From NCBI RefSeq assembly GCF_001190945.1, contig NZ_CP011112.1:2108001-2172000 (forward strand): a stretch of DNA of 64,000 bases, written 5' to 3'. This stretch comes from Luteipulveratus mongoliensis. Its GTDB lineage: Bacteria > Actinomycetota > Actinomycetes > Actinomycetales > Dermatophilaceae. Below are positions 50,225 to 59,466 of this stretch, in pieces. A model generated the notes under the pieces. That model did no database searches, had not been told where the DNA came from, and saw only the letters and a program-made list of their open reading frames with translations. Position 1 is the first letter of the stretch, and every line of letters starts with the position of its first letter. A program made the translations under genes and the position numbers.

Positions 50225-50767
50225 TCAGCACGCGGCAGCGCGGGTGAGGGGGAGTTCCATGAAGTACGCGTGCTCCTGGAGACCCGACAGCGCGGTCTCG
50301 GAGTGCTCAAGCATCGGGATGCTGTGGAAGCCGAGCGAGCGGTACAGCCCATGCGCCTCGGTCATGAACACCGCCGTCTCGAGCCGCACGCACTGATAGC
50401 CGATGGCGCGGGCCTCCGAGAGCAGTCGCTGCAGCAGCGCGCGACCGAGTCCGTCGCCCCTGAACTCCGGGCGGACGTACATCCGCTTGATGTGAGCCGT
50501 GGTGTCGTCGACCGGCCGCAGCGCGCCGACGCCGACGACCTCGCCGTCGTCCAGGCCGACCAGCAGCCGGCCGGACGCGCCGAGCAGTCGAGGCAGCTCC
50601 TGCAGGAACTCTTGGTGGTGCTTCTCGGCGAGCGCCTGGTGGTCCTCGATGACGACACCGCACTGCTGCTCGAGCTGGTGAGTGGCCCAGTGCAGGTACT
50701 CCCGCAGCAGGGGCTCGACGAGCGCTCGCGCCTGGATCGGCGGGTTGCCCAGTCGTTGGATACGCAT
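50225..50767 (-). CDS. GNAT-family acetyltransferase
   Basis: This 180-aa protein has the acetyl-CoA-binding motif A RPEFRGDGLGRALLQRLLSE and the following beta-4/alpha-4 segment CVRLETAVFMTEAHGLYRSL. GGAAGGAG lies 4 nt before the ATG. The 3' end is 4 nt from the convergent HxlR remnant. Substrate cannot be predicted. Confidence 0.88.
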   Translation of the reverse strand: MRIQRLGNPPIQARALVEPLLREYLHWATHQLEQQCGVVIEDHQALAEKHHQEFLQELPRLLGASGRLLVGLDDGEVVGVGALRPVDDTTAHIKRMYVRPEFRGDGLGRALLQRLLSEARAIGYQCVRLETAVFMTEAHGLYRSLGFHSIPMLEHSETALSGLQEHAYFMELPLTRAAAC

Positions 50768-50873
50768 GGTGCTCCTTCCGTCGCCGCCTCCGCGTCGACC
50801 TGCTGGAAGGAGTACGTCCCGGGCGGGCTGATACTGCCTCGCGCCTTGCCGATGCCCGTCGTACGGTGGCGCC

Positions 50874-51539
50874 GTGTTCACAGTGCTCTCGGTCAACGTC
50901 GGCTCAGCGCAGGCCCAGCCGGGCGGCAAGGGACTGCCGACCGGCATCGGTAAGCAGCCGGTCGACCACATCGACGTCCGCGACCCGGGGCCCAAGCACG
51001 GCGGTGAAGGCAGCGGCGTCACGGGTGACTTCATCGGCGACCGTCAGCATCACGGGGGATCACTGCAGGCGCTGTACGCCTTTGCTCGGGAAGAGCTCGA
51101 CGGCTGGCAGGAGCGCCTCGGCAGAGAGCTGCCCAACGGCATGTTCGGCGAGAACCTCACGACCCAGGGCATCGAGGTCGACGCCGCTCTGATCGGTGAG
51201 CGCTGGGCGATCGGACCCGAGGTGGTGGCCGTGGTGACCGCGCCACGCATCCCGTGCGTCACGTTCGCTGCGCGCATGGGCGAGCCTGGATGGCTGAAAA
51301 CCTTTGCAGCGCACGGTCTTTCAGGTGCCTACCTCGCGATCGAGACGCCCGGACGGATCAGCGTCGGCGCCGAGATCGAGGTGTTGTCCAGGCCCGACCA
51401 CGACGTGGTCGTACCCGTGGTGTTCGAGGCGTTCATGGGTGACCTGGATGCCGCTCGCCACGTCCTCGATGCCGAGGTGCTGCACTCGGTCGAGCACGAG
51501 TCCTTGCGGCGGCACGTCGAGCGGCGCAGCGCGCCCTGA
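50874..51539 (+). CDS. MOSC-domain protein (YiiM-like)
   Basis: This 221-aa protein has a MOSC domain: GVTGDFIGDRQHHGGSLQAL, LPNGMFGENLTTQGIEVDAA, GERWAIGPEVVAVVTAPRIP and the conserved Cys in PCVTFAARMG. MOSC proteins handle sulfur attached to molybdenum cofactor or reduce N-hydroxylated compounds. TACGGT (50862-50867) lies 6 nt before the GTG, so the mRNA is probably leaderless. Its TGA and the convergent stop of the next gene form TGACGTCA. Confidence 0.87.
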   Translation: MFTVLSVNVGSAQAQPGGKGLPTGIGKQPVDHIDVRDPGPKHGGEGSGVTGDFIGDRQHHGGSLQALYAFAREELDGWQERLGRELPNGMFGENLTTQGIEVDAALIGERWAIGPEVVAVVTAPRIPCVTFAARMGEPGWLKTFAAHGLSGAYLAIETPGRISVGAEIEVLSRPDHDVVVPVVFEAFMGDLDAARHVLDAEVLHSVEHESLRRHVERRSAP

Positions 51540-51541
51540 CG

Positions 51542-52456
51542 TCAGGCGTTGACCGACGCCGGGACGGACTCGGGTGTGGTCTGCTCGATCCGCTCGGCCT
51601 TGCGCCACTCGCGGACGGAGTAGGCGATGGCGGCGGCCCAGACGGCGTACAGCACGACGTAGACCGCGTAGCGGGTGCCGTCGGACGCGTCGATCCAGTC
51701 GCTCTTGAGCAGCGTGCGGCTGTTGGTCACGATGATGACGCCGCCGACCAGCGAGCCGAGGATGCGCGGCGGGATGATGCGCACGAGCCAGGCCGCGATC
51801 GGAGCGGCGATGGCGCCACCGATGAGCAGCGCCGCCACCCAGCCGAAGTCGATGCCCTTGGAGCCGAGCGCGGTCAGGAATCCGATGCTCGCGGCGATGG
51901 AGACGAGGAACTCCGCGGTGTCCACGGACCCAATGACCTTGCGCGGCTCGAGCCGACCCGAGCTGAGGATCGCCGGCGTGCCGACCGGGCCCCAGCCGCC
52001 GCCGCCCGTGGCGTCCACGAAACCGGCGACCAGGCCGAGCGGGCTCAGGAAGCGCTTGCGCAGCGGCTTGCCGAGGTGGGTGGTCTTCAGTCCCCAGAGC
52101 GTGAAGCGGGTGAGGACGTAGATGCCGAGCGTCAGCAGCACGATCGACATGACCGGCTCGGCCGTCTCGGTCGAGAGGTTGGACAGGAACGTCGCTCCGG
52201 CGAACGCGCCGACTGCGCCGGGGATGCCGATCTTGAGGACGACGCCCCAGTCGACGTTGCCGAACTTCCAGTGCGAGGTGCCCGAGACCAGCGTCGTACC
52301 GATCTCAGCGAGGTGCACGGTGGCCGACGCGGCGGCCGGGTTGGTGCCGATCGCGAGCAGCAGCGTGGTGGAGGTGACGCCGTACGCCATCCCGAGGCTG
52401 CCGTCGACGAGCTGAGCGCCCAGGCCCACGAGGGCGAGCAAGAGGAGTTTGCGCAT
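51542..52456 (-). CDS. TauE/SafE-family sulfite or anion permease
   Basis: This 304-aa protein has about eight transmembrane segments and the TauE/SafE pattern (GLGAQLVDGSLGMAYGVTST at the start, GFVDATGGGGWGPVGTPAIL in the middle). ATG 52456 has GGAG about 10 nt upstream. This family exports sulfite, taurine-derived or organic anions. A candidate promoter lies at 52514-52543. Confidence 0.88.
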   Translation of the reverse strand: MRKLLLLALVGLGAQLVDGSLGMAYGVTSTTLLLAIGTNPAAASATVHLAEIGTTLVSGTSHWKFGNVDWGVVLKIGIPGAVGAFAGATFLSNLSTETAEPVMSIVLLTLGIYVLTRFTLWGLKTTHLGKPLRKRFLSPLGLVAGFVDATGGGGWGPVGTPAILSSGRLEPRKVIGSVDTAEFLVSIAASIGFLTALGSKGIDFGWVAALLIGGAIAAPIAAWLVRIIPPRILGSLVGGVIIVTNSRTLLKSDWIDASDGTRYAVYVVLYAVWAAAIAYSVREWRKAERIEQTTPESVPASVNA

Positions 52457-52513
52457 GGGGTGCTGCTCCTGGCGTCGTACGGGCACGGTCAGGGGCACGA
52501 ACCCCACGCCGGA

Positions 52514-52543
52514 CGATAACAGGGCACACGGAGATTGATAATT
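52514..52543 (-). promoter_or_regulatory. Candidate promoter of the TauE gene
   Basis: On the minus strand TATCGT (52519-52514) follows TTATCA-like sequence after about 17 nt, inside the only AT-rich patch of this region (52530-52560). It is about 58 nt before the ATG. Confidence 0.35.
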
Positions 52544-52572
52544 GAGTGTTACTCATTGTGAGACGCGGACGT

Positions 52573-52779
52573 TCAGCCGGGGCGGCCCGAGCCGACCCAC
52601 CCGTCGTGCGATGCGCGTACGGCCGACCGCAGCTGGGGACGACCCCACCTGGAGCGGGGGTCGGGCGCCGATGGCTCGGCCGAACCGCGCGCCGCCGAGA
52701 GGACCGCGAGCACCGCAGCAACCTCCTCGGGCGAGGCGTCGCCGCTGATGACCCGCAGCGGTGGTTGCTGCTCGCTCAT
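52573..52779 (-). CDS. accE: Acyl-CoA carboxylase epsilon subunit
   Basis: This 68-aa protein matches small AccE subunits that join alpha and beta subunits in actinobacterial acyl-CoA carboxylases: [20 protein letters not shown] at the N-terminus and the SRWGRPQLR motif near the middle. Its ATG overlaps the accD stop in an ATGA, as expected for a stoichiometric partner. Confidence 0.88.
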   Translation of the reverse strand: MSEQQPPLRVISGDASPEEVAAVLAVLSAARGSAEPSAPDPRSRWGRPQLRSAVRASHDGWVGSGRPG

Positions 52780-54464
52780 AGCGGGATGTTGCCGTGCTTG
52801 CGGGGCGGCAGGGTCTCGCGCTTGGTGCGCAGCGCGCGCAACGCCTTGACGACGTAGGTGCGGGTGTAGGACGGCGGGATCACCGAGTCGACATAGCCCC
52901 GCTCGGCCGCGATGTAGGGGTTGGCGAGCGCGTCCTCGTACTCCTGGATGAGCTCCTGGCGCCTCGCCTCGATGGCGCTCTGATCGCCACCGCTTTCCTC
53001 GGCCGCGGCGGCAATTTGCTTGCGGTACAAGATGTTTGCCGCACCTTGCGCACCCATCACCGCGATCTGCGCCGTCGGCCAGGCGAGGTTGATGTCGGCG
53101 CCGAGGTGCTTGGAGCCCATGACGTCGTACGCGCCGCCGTAGGCCTTGCGGGTGATCACCGTGACGAGCGGCACGGTGGCCTCGGCGTACGCATAGAGCA
53201 GCTTGGCGCCGCGACGGATGATGCCGCCCCACTCCTGGTCGGTGCCGGGCAGGAAGCCCGGCACGTCGACAAACGTGAGGACCGGGATGTTGAACGCGTC
53301 GCAGGTGCGGACGAAGCGGGCGGCCTTCTCGGAGGCGTTGATGTCGAGCGTGCCGGCCAGCTGCATCGGCTGGTTGGCCACGACACCGACCGGGCGACCC
53401 TCGACGCGCCCGAACCCGGTCACGATGTTGGGCGCGAAAAGCTCTTGGGTCTCGAGGAACTCGCCGTCATCGAGCACGTGGTCGATGGCGGTCTTGATGT
53501 CGTAGGGCATGTTGGGCGAGTCCGGGACCAGCGTGTCCAGCTCGCGGTCGACATCGGTGACCTCGAGCTCGACCTCGGTGTCGTAGACCACCGGCTCATC
53601 CATGTTGTTGGACGGCAGGTACGCGAGCAGCTCCTTGACGTAGGAGATCGCATCGGTCTCGTCGGAGGCCATGTAGTGCGCCACGCCCGACTTGGTGCTG
53701 TGGGCCCGCGCGCCGCCCAGGTCCTCGAACGCGACGTCCTCGCCGGTCACGGTCTTGATGACGTCCGGACCGGTGATGAACATGTGCGACGTCTGGTCGA
53801 CCATCACGGTGAAGTCGGTGATGGCGGGGGAGTAGACCGCACCACCGGCGCACGGTCCCATCACCAACGAGATCTGCGGGATGACGCCGGATGCGTGCAC
53901 ATTGCGACGGAAGATCTCGGCGTAGAGCCCGAGCGCGACGACACCCTCCTGGATGCGCGCGCCGCCGGAGTCGTTGATGCCGACGACCGGGCAGCCGATC
54001 TTGGCCGCGAGGTCCATGACCTTGACGATCTTCTCGCCGAACACCTCGCCCAGCGACCCGCCGAACACGGTGAAGTCCTGGGAGAAGACGCAGACCGTAC
54101 GACCATCGACGGTGCCGTAGCCGGTCACCACGCCATCGCCGTACGGCCGCTCCTGCTCCTGCCCGAAGCTGGTCGATCGGTGCCGGGCCAGCTCGTCCAT
54201 CTCGATGAACGAACCTTCGTCGAGCAGCAGGTCGATCCGCTCGCGGGCGGTCTGCTTGCCCTTGGCGTGCTGCTTGTCGACCGCACGGGCGGATCCGGCG
54301 TGAACAGCCTCGTCATTGCGCTGGTGCAGGTCCGCCAGCCGCCCCGCCGTGGTGTGCAGATCCGGTGTGCCGTCGGAGGGGAGGGCGTTTCCTGTGCCGT
54401 TTCGCGTAGCTCCTCCTCCCGTCGGCGTCGCAGGCTCCGCCGAGCGGGCATTGTCGCTACTCAT
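52776..54464 (-). CDS. accD5: Acyl-CoA (propionyl-CoA) carboxylase beta subunit
   Basis: This 562-aa carboxyltransferase is of the AccD5/PccB type: [80 protein letters not shown] and [20 protein letters not shown]. The combination with accE and a divergent birA repeats the M. tuberculosis accD5 locus, so a propionyl- or acetyl-CoA carboxylase is expected, working with AccA3 and AccE. The ATG is preceded by TATTGT and 7 nt, a leaderless arrangement whose -10 overlaps that of birA. The symbol is by analogy. Confidence 0.92.
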   Translation of the reverse strand: MSSDNARSAEPATPTGGGATRNGTGNALPSDGTPDLHTTAGRLADLHQRNDEAVHAGSARAVDKQHAKGKQTARERIDLLLDEGSFIEMDELARHRSTSFGQEQERPYGDGVVTGYGTVDGRTVCVFSQDFTVFGGSLGEVFGEKIVKVMDLAAKIGCPVVGINDSGGARIQEGVVALGLYAEIFRRNVHASGVIPQISLVMGPCAGGAVYSPAITDFTVMVDQTSHMFITGPDVIKTVTGEDVAFEDLGGARAHSTKSGVAHYMASDETDAISYVKELLAYLPSNNMDEPVVYDTEVELEVTDVDRELDTLVPDSPNMPYDIKTAIDHVLDDGEFLETQELFAPNIVTGFGRVEGRPVGVVANQPMQLAGTLDINASEKAARFVRTCDAFNIPVLTFVDVPGFLPGTDQEWGGIIRRGAKLLYAYAEATVPLVTVITRKAYGGAYDVMGSKHLGADINLAWPTAQIAVMGAQGAANILYRKQIAAAAEESGGDQSAIEARRQELIQEYEDALANPYIAAERGYVDSVIPPSYTRTYVVKALRALRTKRETLPPRKHGNIPL

Positions 54465-54471
54465 GCGCGAG

Positions 54472-54481
54472 ACAATAGCCT
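54472..54481. promoter_or_regulatory. Overlapping -10 boxes of divergent accD and birA
   Basis: The 24-nt gap between accD and birA contains TATTGT on the minus strand (54477-54472) for accD and TAGCCT on the plus strand (54476-54481) for birA. They share two bases. Each ends 7 nt before its start codon, so both mRNAs would be leaderless and cannot easily be made at once. Confidence 0.65.
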
Positions 54482-54488
54482 TGGCCGT

Positions 54489-55349
54489 GTGAGCCAGATT
54501 GAGGACGTCTCAGGGAGCACGCGCCTCCCCCTCGATCGAGACCGCCTGACCGTGCTTCTCGAGGGTGCGCCGTGGGCCGATGTCGTGGTGCACGAGACCG
54601 TGGGCTCGACCAACGCCGAGCTGGTCGATGACGCCCGTCCCTGGCGGGTGGTGACGGCCGACCACCAGCAGCAGGGCCGTGGACGGATGGCCCGGACCTG
54701 GCAGGCGCCGCCCCGCTCCTCGATCGCGCTCTCCGTCAGCCTTCCGCTGCCCGCCTCGCCCGAGGTCTGGGGCTGGGTGCCCCTTCTGGTCGGCGCGACC
54801 GTACGCACGGCTCTCGTGGGTCGTACGGGTGTCGACATCGGGTTGAAGTGGCCCAACGACGTCCTCGCGCGCCGGGCGGGCTCCGACGACGAGTGGCGCA
54901 AGGTCGCGGGCATCCTCTGCCAGACGGCGACAGCGGCCGGCACAGCGCCTCTGGTGGTCGTCGGTATCGGACTGAACGTCGACCTCACCGAGCCCGAGCT
55001 GCCGGTGCAGACCGCGACCTCACTGACGTTGAGCGGCGCCGAGCCGCTCGACCGCGAGCAGCTCATCGCTGACATCCTCGACGGCCTCGTCCGGCTCCAG
55101 CGCACCTGGGAGGGTGAGCCCGACCTCGGAGCCCTGCGGGCGCCCTACGTCGAGCACTGCGTCACCCTCGGTCAGCAGGTCGACGTCCACCTGCCCGACG
55201 GATCCGTACGCCGGGGCCTGGCTCGCGACATCGACGCGACCGGGCGGCTGGTCGTCGAGGGCGACGACGGGTTGGTGCCGCACGCCGTCGGTGACGTGGT
55301 CCATGTGCGAGCTGCCGGCGCGGCCGGGCCCAGGAGCGCGGCCCCGTGA
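54489..55349 (+). CDS. birA: Biotin-protein ligase
   Basis: This 286-aa enzyme attaches biotin to the AccA3 carrier domain. It has [15 protein letters not shown], the biotinyl-AMP loop [30 protein letters not shown] and VGIGLNVDL. No N-terminal DNA-binding domain is present, so it is a ligase and not a repressor. GTG 54489 is fixed by TAGCCT 7 nt upstream. It is divergent from accD and overlaps the cyclase gene by 4 nt. Confidence 0.93.
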   Translation: MSQIEDVSGSTRLPLDRDRLTVLLEGAPWADVVVHETVGSTNAELVDDARPWRVVTADHQQQGRGRMARTWQAPPRSSIALSVSLPLPASPEVWGWVPLLVGATVRTALVGRTGVDIGLKWPNDVLARRAGSDDEWRKVAGILCQTATAAGTAPLVVVGIGLNVDLTEPELPVQTATSLTLSGAEPLDREQLIADILDGLVRLQRTWEGEPDLGALRAPYVEHCVTLGQQVDVHLPDGSVRRGLARDIDATGRLVVEGDDGLVPHAVGDVVHVRAAGAAGPRSAAP

Positions 55350-56365
55350 CCGAGCCCGAGCAGCGCGAGAGTGCGCGCTATGTCGATGACATCGAGGCCC
55401 AGATCATGGGTCACCCCCGCACCCTGCGACGCACCGACGTCGGGCGGATCGCAGGGGTGTCGGGCGAGGACATGCAGCGGCTGTGGCGGGCGCTGGGGTT
55501 CGCCAGCCCACGCGATGAGGACGTGCTCTTCTCCGAGGCCGACGTCGTCGCACTGCGCGGTGTGATGAACCTTGTCAGCGACCAGGAGGTGGACCGGGCG
55601 ACCGCATTGTCGATGGCCCGGGCCTTCGGTCGAAGCACCGACCGCCTCGCCATGTGGCAGACCCAGCTGATCGCCGACTTCGTCAGCGGTGATGACGGCA
55701 TCGGCCTGGACCGGCACACCGCGTTGCAGACGGCGCAGGTCACCGCCGAGCTGGCCGACCGGCTCGAGCCGCTGCTGGTCTACGCCTGGCGCCGCAACAT
55801 GACCCTCGCGATCTCACGGATGGTGGCCGACTCCGAGCCGGAGAGCCAGGTCGGCGTGATCCGCACGGTCGGCTTCGCGGATCTGGTGAGCTTCACCCAG
55901 CTGGTCCGCCAGCTCAGCGAGCGCGAGCTGGCGCAGCTCGTGCTGAGGTTCGAGGCGCTGGCCTCCGACGTGGTCTCCGCCCATGGCGGCGCGCTGGTCA
56001 AGACCGTCGGCGACGAGGTGCTCTTCACCCACCAGGAGATCGAGGGCGCCGTCGACATCGCCTTCGACCTGCTGGACGCGGCTGCGGCCGACGATCTGGT
56101 GCCGCGGATGCGGGTGGGCATGGCGACCGGCCGGGTCCTCGCCCGGCTGGGGGACATCTACGGCAACACGGTCAACCGCGCCGCTCGCCTCACTTCGGTC
56201 GCTCGGCCAGGTACCGTGCTCGCCGACGCCCAGGTGGCCACCGCGGTGCAGGACCGACCGCACGTCCGCACGGCCGCACTGGACAAGATCGACCTGCCCG
56301 GGCTGGGCGAGCTGCGCCCGTGGGCCCTGCAGCACAAGCGAGACTCCGACCAAGGAGACGCATGA
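55346..56365 (+). CDS. Class III adenylate cyclase
   Basis: This 339-aa protein has an N-terminal helical regulatory domain (about 1-165, similar in layout to the autoinhibitory domain of M. tuberculosis Rv1264) and a C-terminal cyclase domain. Metal aspartates are Asp179 (GFADLVSF) and Asp223 (KTVGDEVLF). Lys219 and Asp270 (GDIYGNTVN) are the ATP-specifying pair, and Asn277/Arg281 the transition-state pair. All canonical residues are present, so cAMP synthesis is likely. GTG 55346 overlaps the birA stop. Confidence 0.92.
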   Translation: MTEPEQRESARYVDDIEAQIMGHPRTLRRTDVGRIAGVSGEDMQRLWRALGFASPRDEDVLFSEADVVALRGVMNLVSDQEVDRATALSMARAFGRSTDRLAMWQTQLIADFVSGDDGIGLDRHTALQTAQVTAELADRLEPLLVYAWRRNMTLAISRMVADSEPESQVGVIRTVGFADLVSFTQLVRQLSERELAQLVLRFEALASDVVSAHGGALVKTVGDEVLFTHQEIEGAVDIAFDLLDAAAADDLVPRMRVGMATGRVLARLGDIYGNTVNRAARLTSVARPGTVLADAQVATAVQDRPHVRTAALDKIDLPGLGELRPWALQHKRDSDQGDA

Positions 56366-57144
56366 CCACCGACACCCTGGTGCGCATCGAACGTCACGGC
56401 AACCACGTGGCCGAGCTGGTGCTCGACCGCCCGGACTCCCTCAACGCCATCTCCACCGAGATGGCTCGCCAGCTCGCCGCCCGCGCTGCCGAGCTCGCCG
56501 CTGATGAGAGCGTGCGCTGCGTCGTGGTCTCCAGCAGCCAGGCCAAGGCGTTCTGTGTAGGCGCCGACCTCAAGGAACGCAACGGGTTCAGCGACGCTGA
56601 GCTGATGGCTCAACGGCCCGTCACGCGGGCGGCGTACGGCGGTGTCCTGGCTCTCCCGGTGCCCGCGGTGGCCGCGGTCGAGGGCTATGCGCTCGGTGGC
56701 GGTCTGGAGATCGCGCTGTCCTGTGACATCGTCGTGTGCGGCGACTCGGCCGTGGTCGGTCTGCCCGAAGTTTCGGTCGGAGTCATCCCAGGTGGCGGCG
56801 GTACCCAGCTACTGACCCGTAGAGTCGGCTGGTCGCGCGCCGCGCGGATGATCTTCTCCGCCCGACGGCTGTCGGCGGACGAGGCCCACCGCGACGGTGT
56901 CGTCGATCAGGTTGTTCCGGCGGGTGAAGCACACGCCGCCGCTCTGGCTCTGGCCGAAGCGGTGGCGGCCAACTCGCCGGTCGGCCTGCGCAACGCCAAG
57001 AAGGCGATGCGGCTGGGACTGGATGTTGACCTGGCGACCGGGCTCGAGGTGGAGGACGCGTGCTGGAGGGCTACAGCTTTTTCTGCGGACCGGGCCGAAG
57101 GTGTGCGAGCCTTCGCCGAGAAACGAGCTCCGCAATGGCCGTGA
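56362..57144 (+). CDS. Enoyl-CoA hydratase/isomerase
   Basis: This 260-aa crotonase has LDRPDSLNAIS, the oxyanion-hole strand KAFCVGADLKERNGF, GYALGGGLEIALSCDIVV and LPEVSVGVIPGGGGTQLLTR with the catalytic Glu region. It overlaps the cyclase gene (ATGA). It would hydrate 2-enoyl-CoA in fatty- or branched-acid breakdown. Other crotonase reactions cannot be excluded. Confidence 0.92.
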   Translation: MTTDTLVRIERHGNHVAELVLDRPDSLNAISTEMARQLAARAAELAADESVRCVVVSSSQAKAFCVGADLKERNGFSDAELMAQRPVTRAAYGGVLALPVPAVAAVEGYALGGGLEIALSCDIVVCGDSAVVGLPEVSVGVIPGGGGTQLLTRRVGWSRAARMIFSARRLSADEAHRDGVVDQVVPAGEAHAAALALAEAVAANSPVGLRNAKKAMRLGLDVDLATGLEVEDACWRATAFSADRAEGVRAFAEKRAPQWP

Positions 57145-57216
57145 CGGCGAACGTACGGTGTGCAGGAGTTGAGGAAGCGGTGAAGAGTGATGTCTGAGGC
57201 CCCTACGATCACGCCC

Positions 57217-57894
57217 ATGGCTCGGGTGCTGCTGGCGGAGGACGACCCGACCATCTCCGAGCCCTTGGCGCGCGCGCTGCGACGCGAGGGTTACGAGGTC
57301 GATGTACGCGAGAACGGCGAGGCCGCGCTGGCCGGGGCGAAGGAGAACCCCGACGTCGTGGTGCTCGACCTCGGACTGCCCAAGATCGATGGGCTGGAGG
57401 TCTGCCGTCGGCTGCGGGCCGCCGGCCGCACGGTCCCGGTGCTGATCCTCACCGCTCGGGCTGACGAGGTCGACACGGTGGTCGGGCTCGATGCCGGCGC
57501 CGACGACTACGTCACCAAGCCGTTCCGGCTCGCTGAGCTGCTGGCCCGCGTGCGGGCCCTGCTGCGGCGCAGTCCGACCGATGCGGCGACCGTCGCACCG
57601 CTCGTGCGGATCGACGCTGACGCACGCCGCGCGTTCTTCGGCGACGACGAGCTGCAGCTGACGGCCAAGGAGTTCGACCTGCTTCGGGTGCTGGTGCGCG
57701 AGCAGGGCAAGGTCGTCTCTCGTGAGCAGCTGATGCGCGAGATCTGGGAGACCGCGTGGTTCGGGTCGACCAAGACGCTCGACATGCACGTGTCCGTGCT
57801 GCGTCGCAAGCTCGGCGACGACGCCTCCTCGCCCCGATTCATCACCACGGTGCGTGGTGTGGGCTTCCGGTTCGAGCCTGGGGCAGGCGACTGA
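57217..57894 (+). CDS. OmpR-family response regulator
   Basis: This 225-aa protein has a receiver domain with Asp9/Asp10, phospho-acceptor Asp51 (VVVLDLGLP), Thr79 and Lys101 (VTKPF), then a winged helix (about 130-222, VVSREQLMREIWE, TVRGVGFRFEP). ATG 57217 is chosen over GTG 57187 because TACGAT ends 7 nt upstream, the leaderless pattern, and residue 1 then directly precedes the first strand. The kinase gene starts right after the stop. Confidence 0.93.
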   Translation: MARVLLAEDDPTISEPLARALRREGYEVDVRENGEAALAGAKENPDVVVLDLGLPKIDGLEVCRRLRAAGRTVPVLILTARADEVDTVVGLDAGADDYVTKPFRLAELLARVRALLRRSPTDAATVAPLVRIDADARRAFFGDDELQLTAKEFDLLRVLVREQGKVVSREQLMREIWETAWFGSTKTLDMHVSVLRRKLGDDASSPRFITTVRGVGFRFEPGAGD

Positions 57895-58911
57895 GTGGGG
57901 CTTCGGTCTCGGCTGGTCCGGGCGACCCTTCTCACGGTCGTCGTCGCGGTCCTGATCATCACGCTGCCGGTCCTGGTGATCGTGCTGTGGCGTGGTCTCG
58001 CGCTCAACGGCAGCTCCGTCGACACGGCCGTCTGGCGCCTCGTGGGGCTGCTCGTCCTGATGAGTGCCATCGCTCTGGTTGTCGCGACGGTCATGGCCCG
58101 GCGCAACGCCGACCTGGTGGCCAGTCCCATGACCGAGCTCGCCGAGCGCGCCGCGGACCTGGGTGCGCGGCGTCCGCAGTTCCAGGCGTTGAAGACCGAG
58201 ATCGCCGAGATCGACAAGGTCGCGGAGGTGCTCCAGCGGCGCGCCACCGACGTCGCCCGTCAGCTCGCCAACGAGCGCGACTTCGCCTCTGATGCGAGCC
58301 ACCAGCTCCGAACACCGTTGACAGCGCTGCTGATTCGGCTCGAAGAGATCTCGCTGTCCGATGACCCCGTCACGATGCGCGAGGAAGCCCACATCTGCAT
58401 CGACCAGGTCGAGCGGCTCACCCGCGTGGTCGATGACCTGTTGCGACGCTCGCGCGCGACGCCGGCCGAGGAGGTGCCAGAGGTGTCACTGGACTCCGTG
58501 CTGGCCTCGTTGCAGCTGGAGTGGCTCCCGGCCTTTCAGCAGGCTCGTCGCAGCGTGAAGGTGTCCGGGCAGCGCGACCTGCGGGTGCTCGCCAATCCTG
58601 ACCACCTCGCCCAGATCATCTCGACCCTCCTGGAGAACTCGCTCAAGCATGGTGACGGCCGGGTCGAGGTCAATGCGCGGCGCAGCGGTCCTTCTGTCGT
58701 GCTCGAGGTGACCGACGAGGGCCGGGGCATCGACCCGAGCATCGCCGCGCGGATCTTCGAGCGGCGTGTCACGACCGGAGGCACCGGCCTCGGTCTGGCT
58801 CTGGCCCGCGACCTGGCTCAGTCCAACGGTGGCCGCCTCGAGCTGCTCGGCATCCACCCACCGCAGTTCGCGCTGTTCCTGTCGGAGGCGCCGGGCTCAG
58901 GCTCGGCCTGA
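57895..58911 (+). CDS. Sensor histidine kinase
   Basis: This 338-aa kinase has two transmembrane helices (about 10-32 and 46-68) with only a short loop between, a HAMP-like stretch, the dimerisation helix with phospho-acceptor His136 (DASHQLRTPL), the N box LLENSLKHG, and G boxes DEGRGID and GGTGLGLALARDL. The lack of an extracellular sensor domain suggests it senses within the membrane. GTG directly follows the regulator's TGA. Confidence 0.92.
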   Translation: MGLRSRLVRATLLTVVVAVLIITLPVLVIVLWRGLALNGSSVDTAVWRLVGLLVLMSAIALVVATVMARRNADLVASPMTELAERAADLGARRPQFQALKTEIAEIDKVAEVLQRRATDVARQLANERDFASDASHQLRTPLTALLIRLEEISLSDDPVTMREEAHICIDQVERLTRVVDDLLRRSRATPAEEVPEVSLDSVLASLQLEWLPAFQQARRSVKVSGQRDLRVLANPDHLAQIISTLLENSLKHGDGRVEVNARRSGPSVVLEVTDEGRGIDPSIAARIFERRVTTGGTGLGLALARDLAQSNGGRLELLGIHPPQFALFLSEAPGSGSA

Positions 58912-58922
58912 GGCGGTCGGGA

Positions 58923-59417
58923 CTAGGACCGGCTGCCGGCGTTGTGGTTGGTCTCAGTGCCCACTGCGTCATGGTCGCTGAGCGGCTCGTTGGCGAAGAC
59001 GAACTGGCGGTAGGTCCAGAACCTGAAGAGCGTGCCCAGGCCGATGCCGATGAACGCGTTGACGTTGTTGGCGAGCTTGCCGTCCATGTTGAGCGTGTAG
59101 TGCGCGAAGGCCAGCCAGCCGGCCGCGATGGCCAAAGCGATGCCGTTGACGACGAAGAACAGCAGCACCTCGTGGGTCACAGGCCGGTTACGGCGGTGCC
59201 GGAACGTCCAGTAGCGGTTGCCGACCCAGGCCACGAGCGTGGCGATCGCACCGCTGACGATCTTGGCGGTGGTGACCTTGTGCTCGAGCGCACCGTTGAC
59301 CAGGACGTTGAATCCGCCCATGTCGATCACGAAGCAGACGGCGCCGACGATCCCGAACTTGGCCATCTCACGCCAGAGGACGTCAACGGCACCCCGGAGC
59401 CGGTCGATGAATGGCAC
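58923..59417 (-). CDS. GtrA-family membrane protein
   Basis: This 164-aa protein has four transmembrane helices and the GtrA pattern (EMAKFGIVGAVCFVIDMGGF; VAWVGNRYWTFRHRRNRPVT; GLGTLFRFWTYRQFVFA). GtrA proteins translocate lipid-linked sugars or cell-wall precursors. GTG 59417 has TACAGT 6 nt upstream (leaderless layout). It is divergent from purK, as in M. tuberculosis. Confidence 0.9.
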   Translation of the reverse strand: MPFIDRLRGAVDVLWREMAKFGIVGAVCFVIDMGGFNVLVNGALEHKVTTAKIVSGAIATLVAWVGNRYWTFRHRRNRPVTHEVLLFFVVNGIALAIAAGWLAFAHYTLNMDGKLANNVNAFIGIGLGTLFRFWTYRQFVFANEPLSDHDAVGTETNHNAGSRS

Positions 59418-59466
59418 CCCATGACTGTAGACGTGGTCCCGGCGCCGTCCACGTAGGGTGTGCGAC

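Noticed and set aside
51537-51544. TGACGTCA palindrome as an operator
   Set aside because: It is formed by the two convergent stop codons of the MOSC and TauE genes; no promoter is nearby.
52794-54488. An N-terminal extension of birA by 565 codons
   Set aside because: The extension is antisense to accD; the real start is fixed by the -10 hexamer before GTG 54489.
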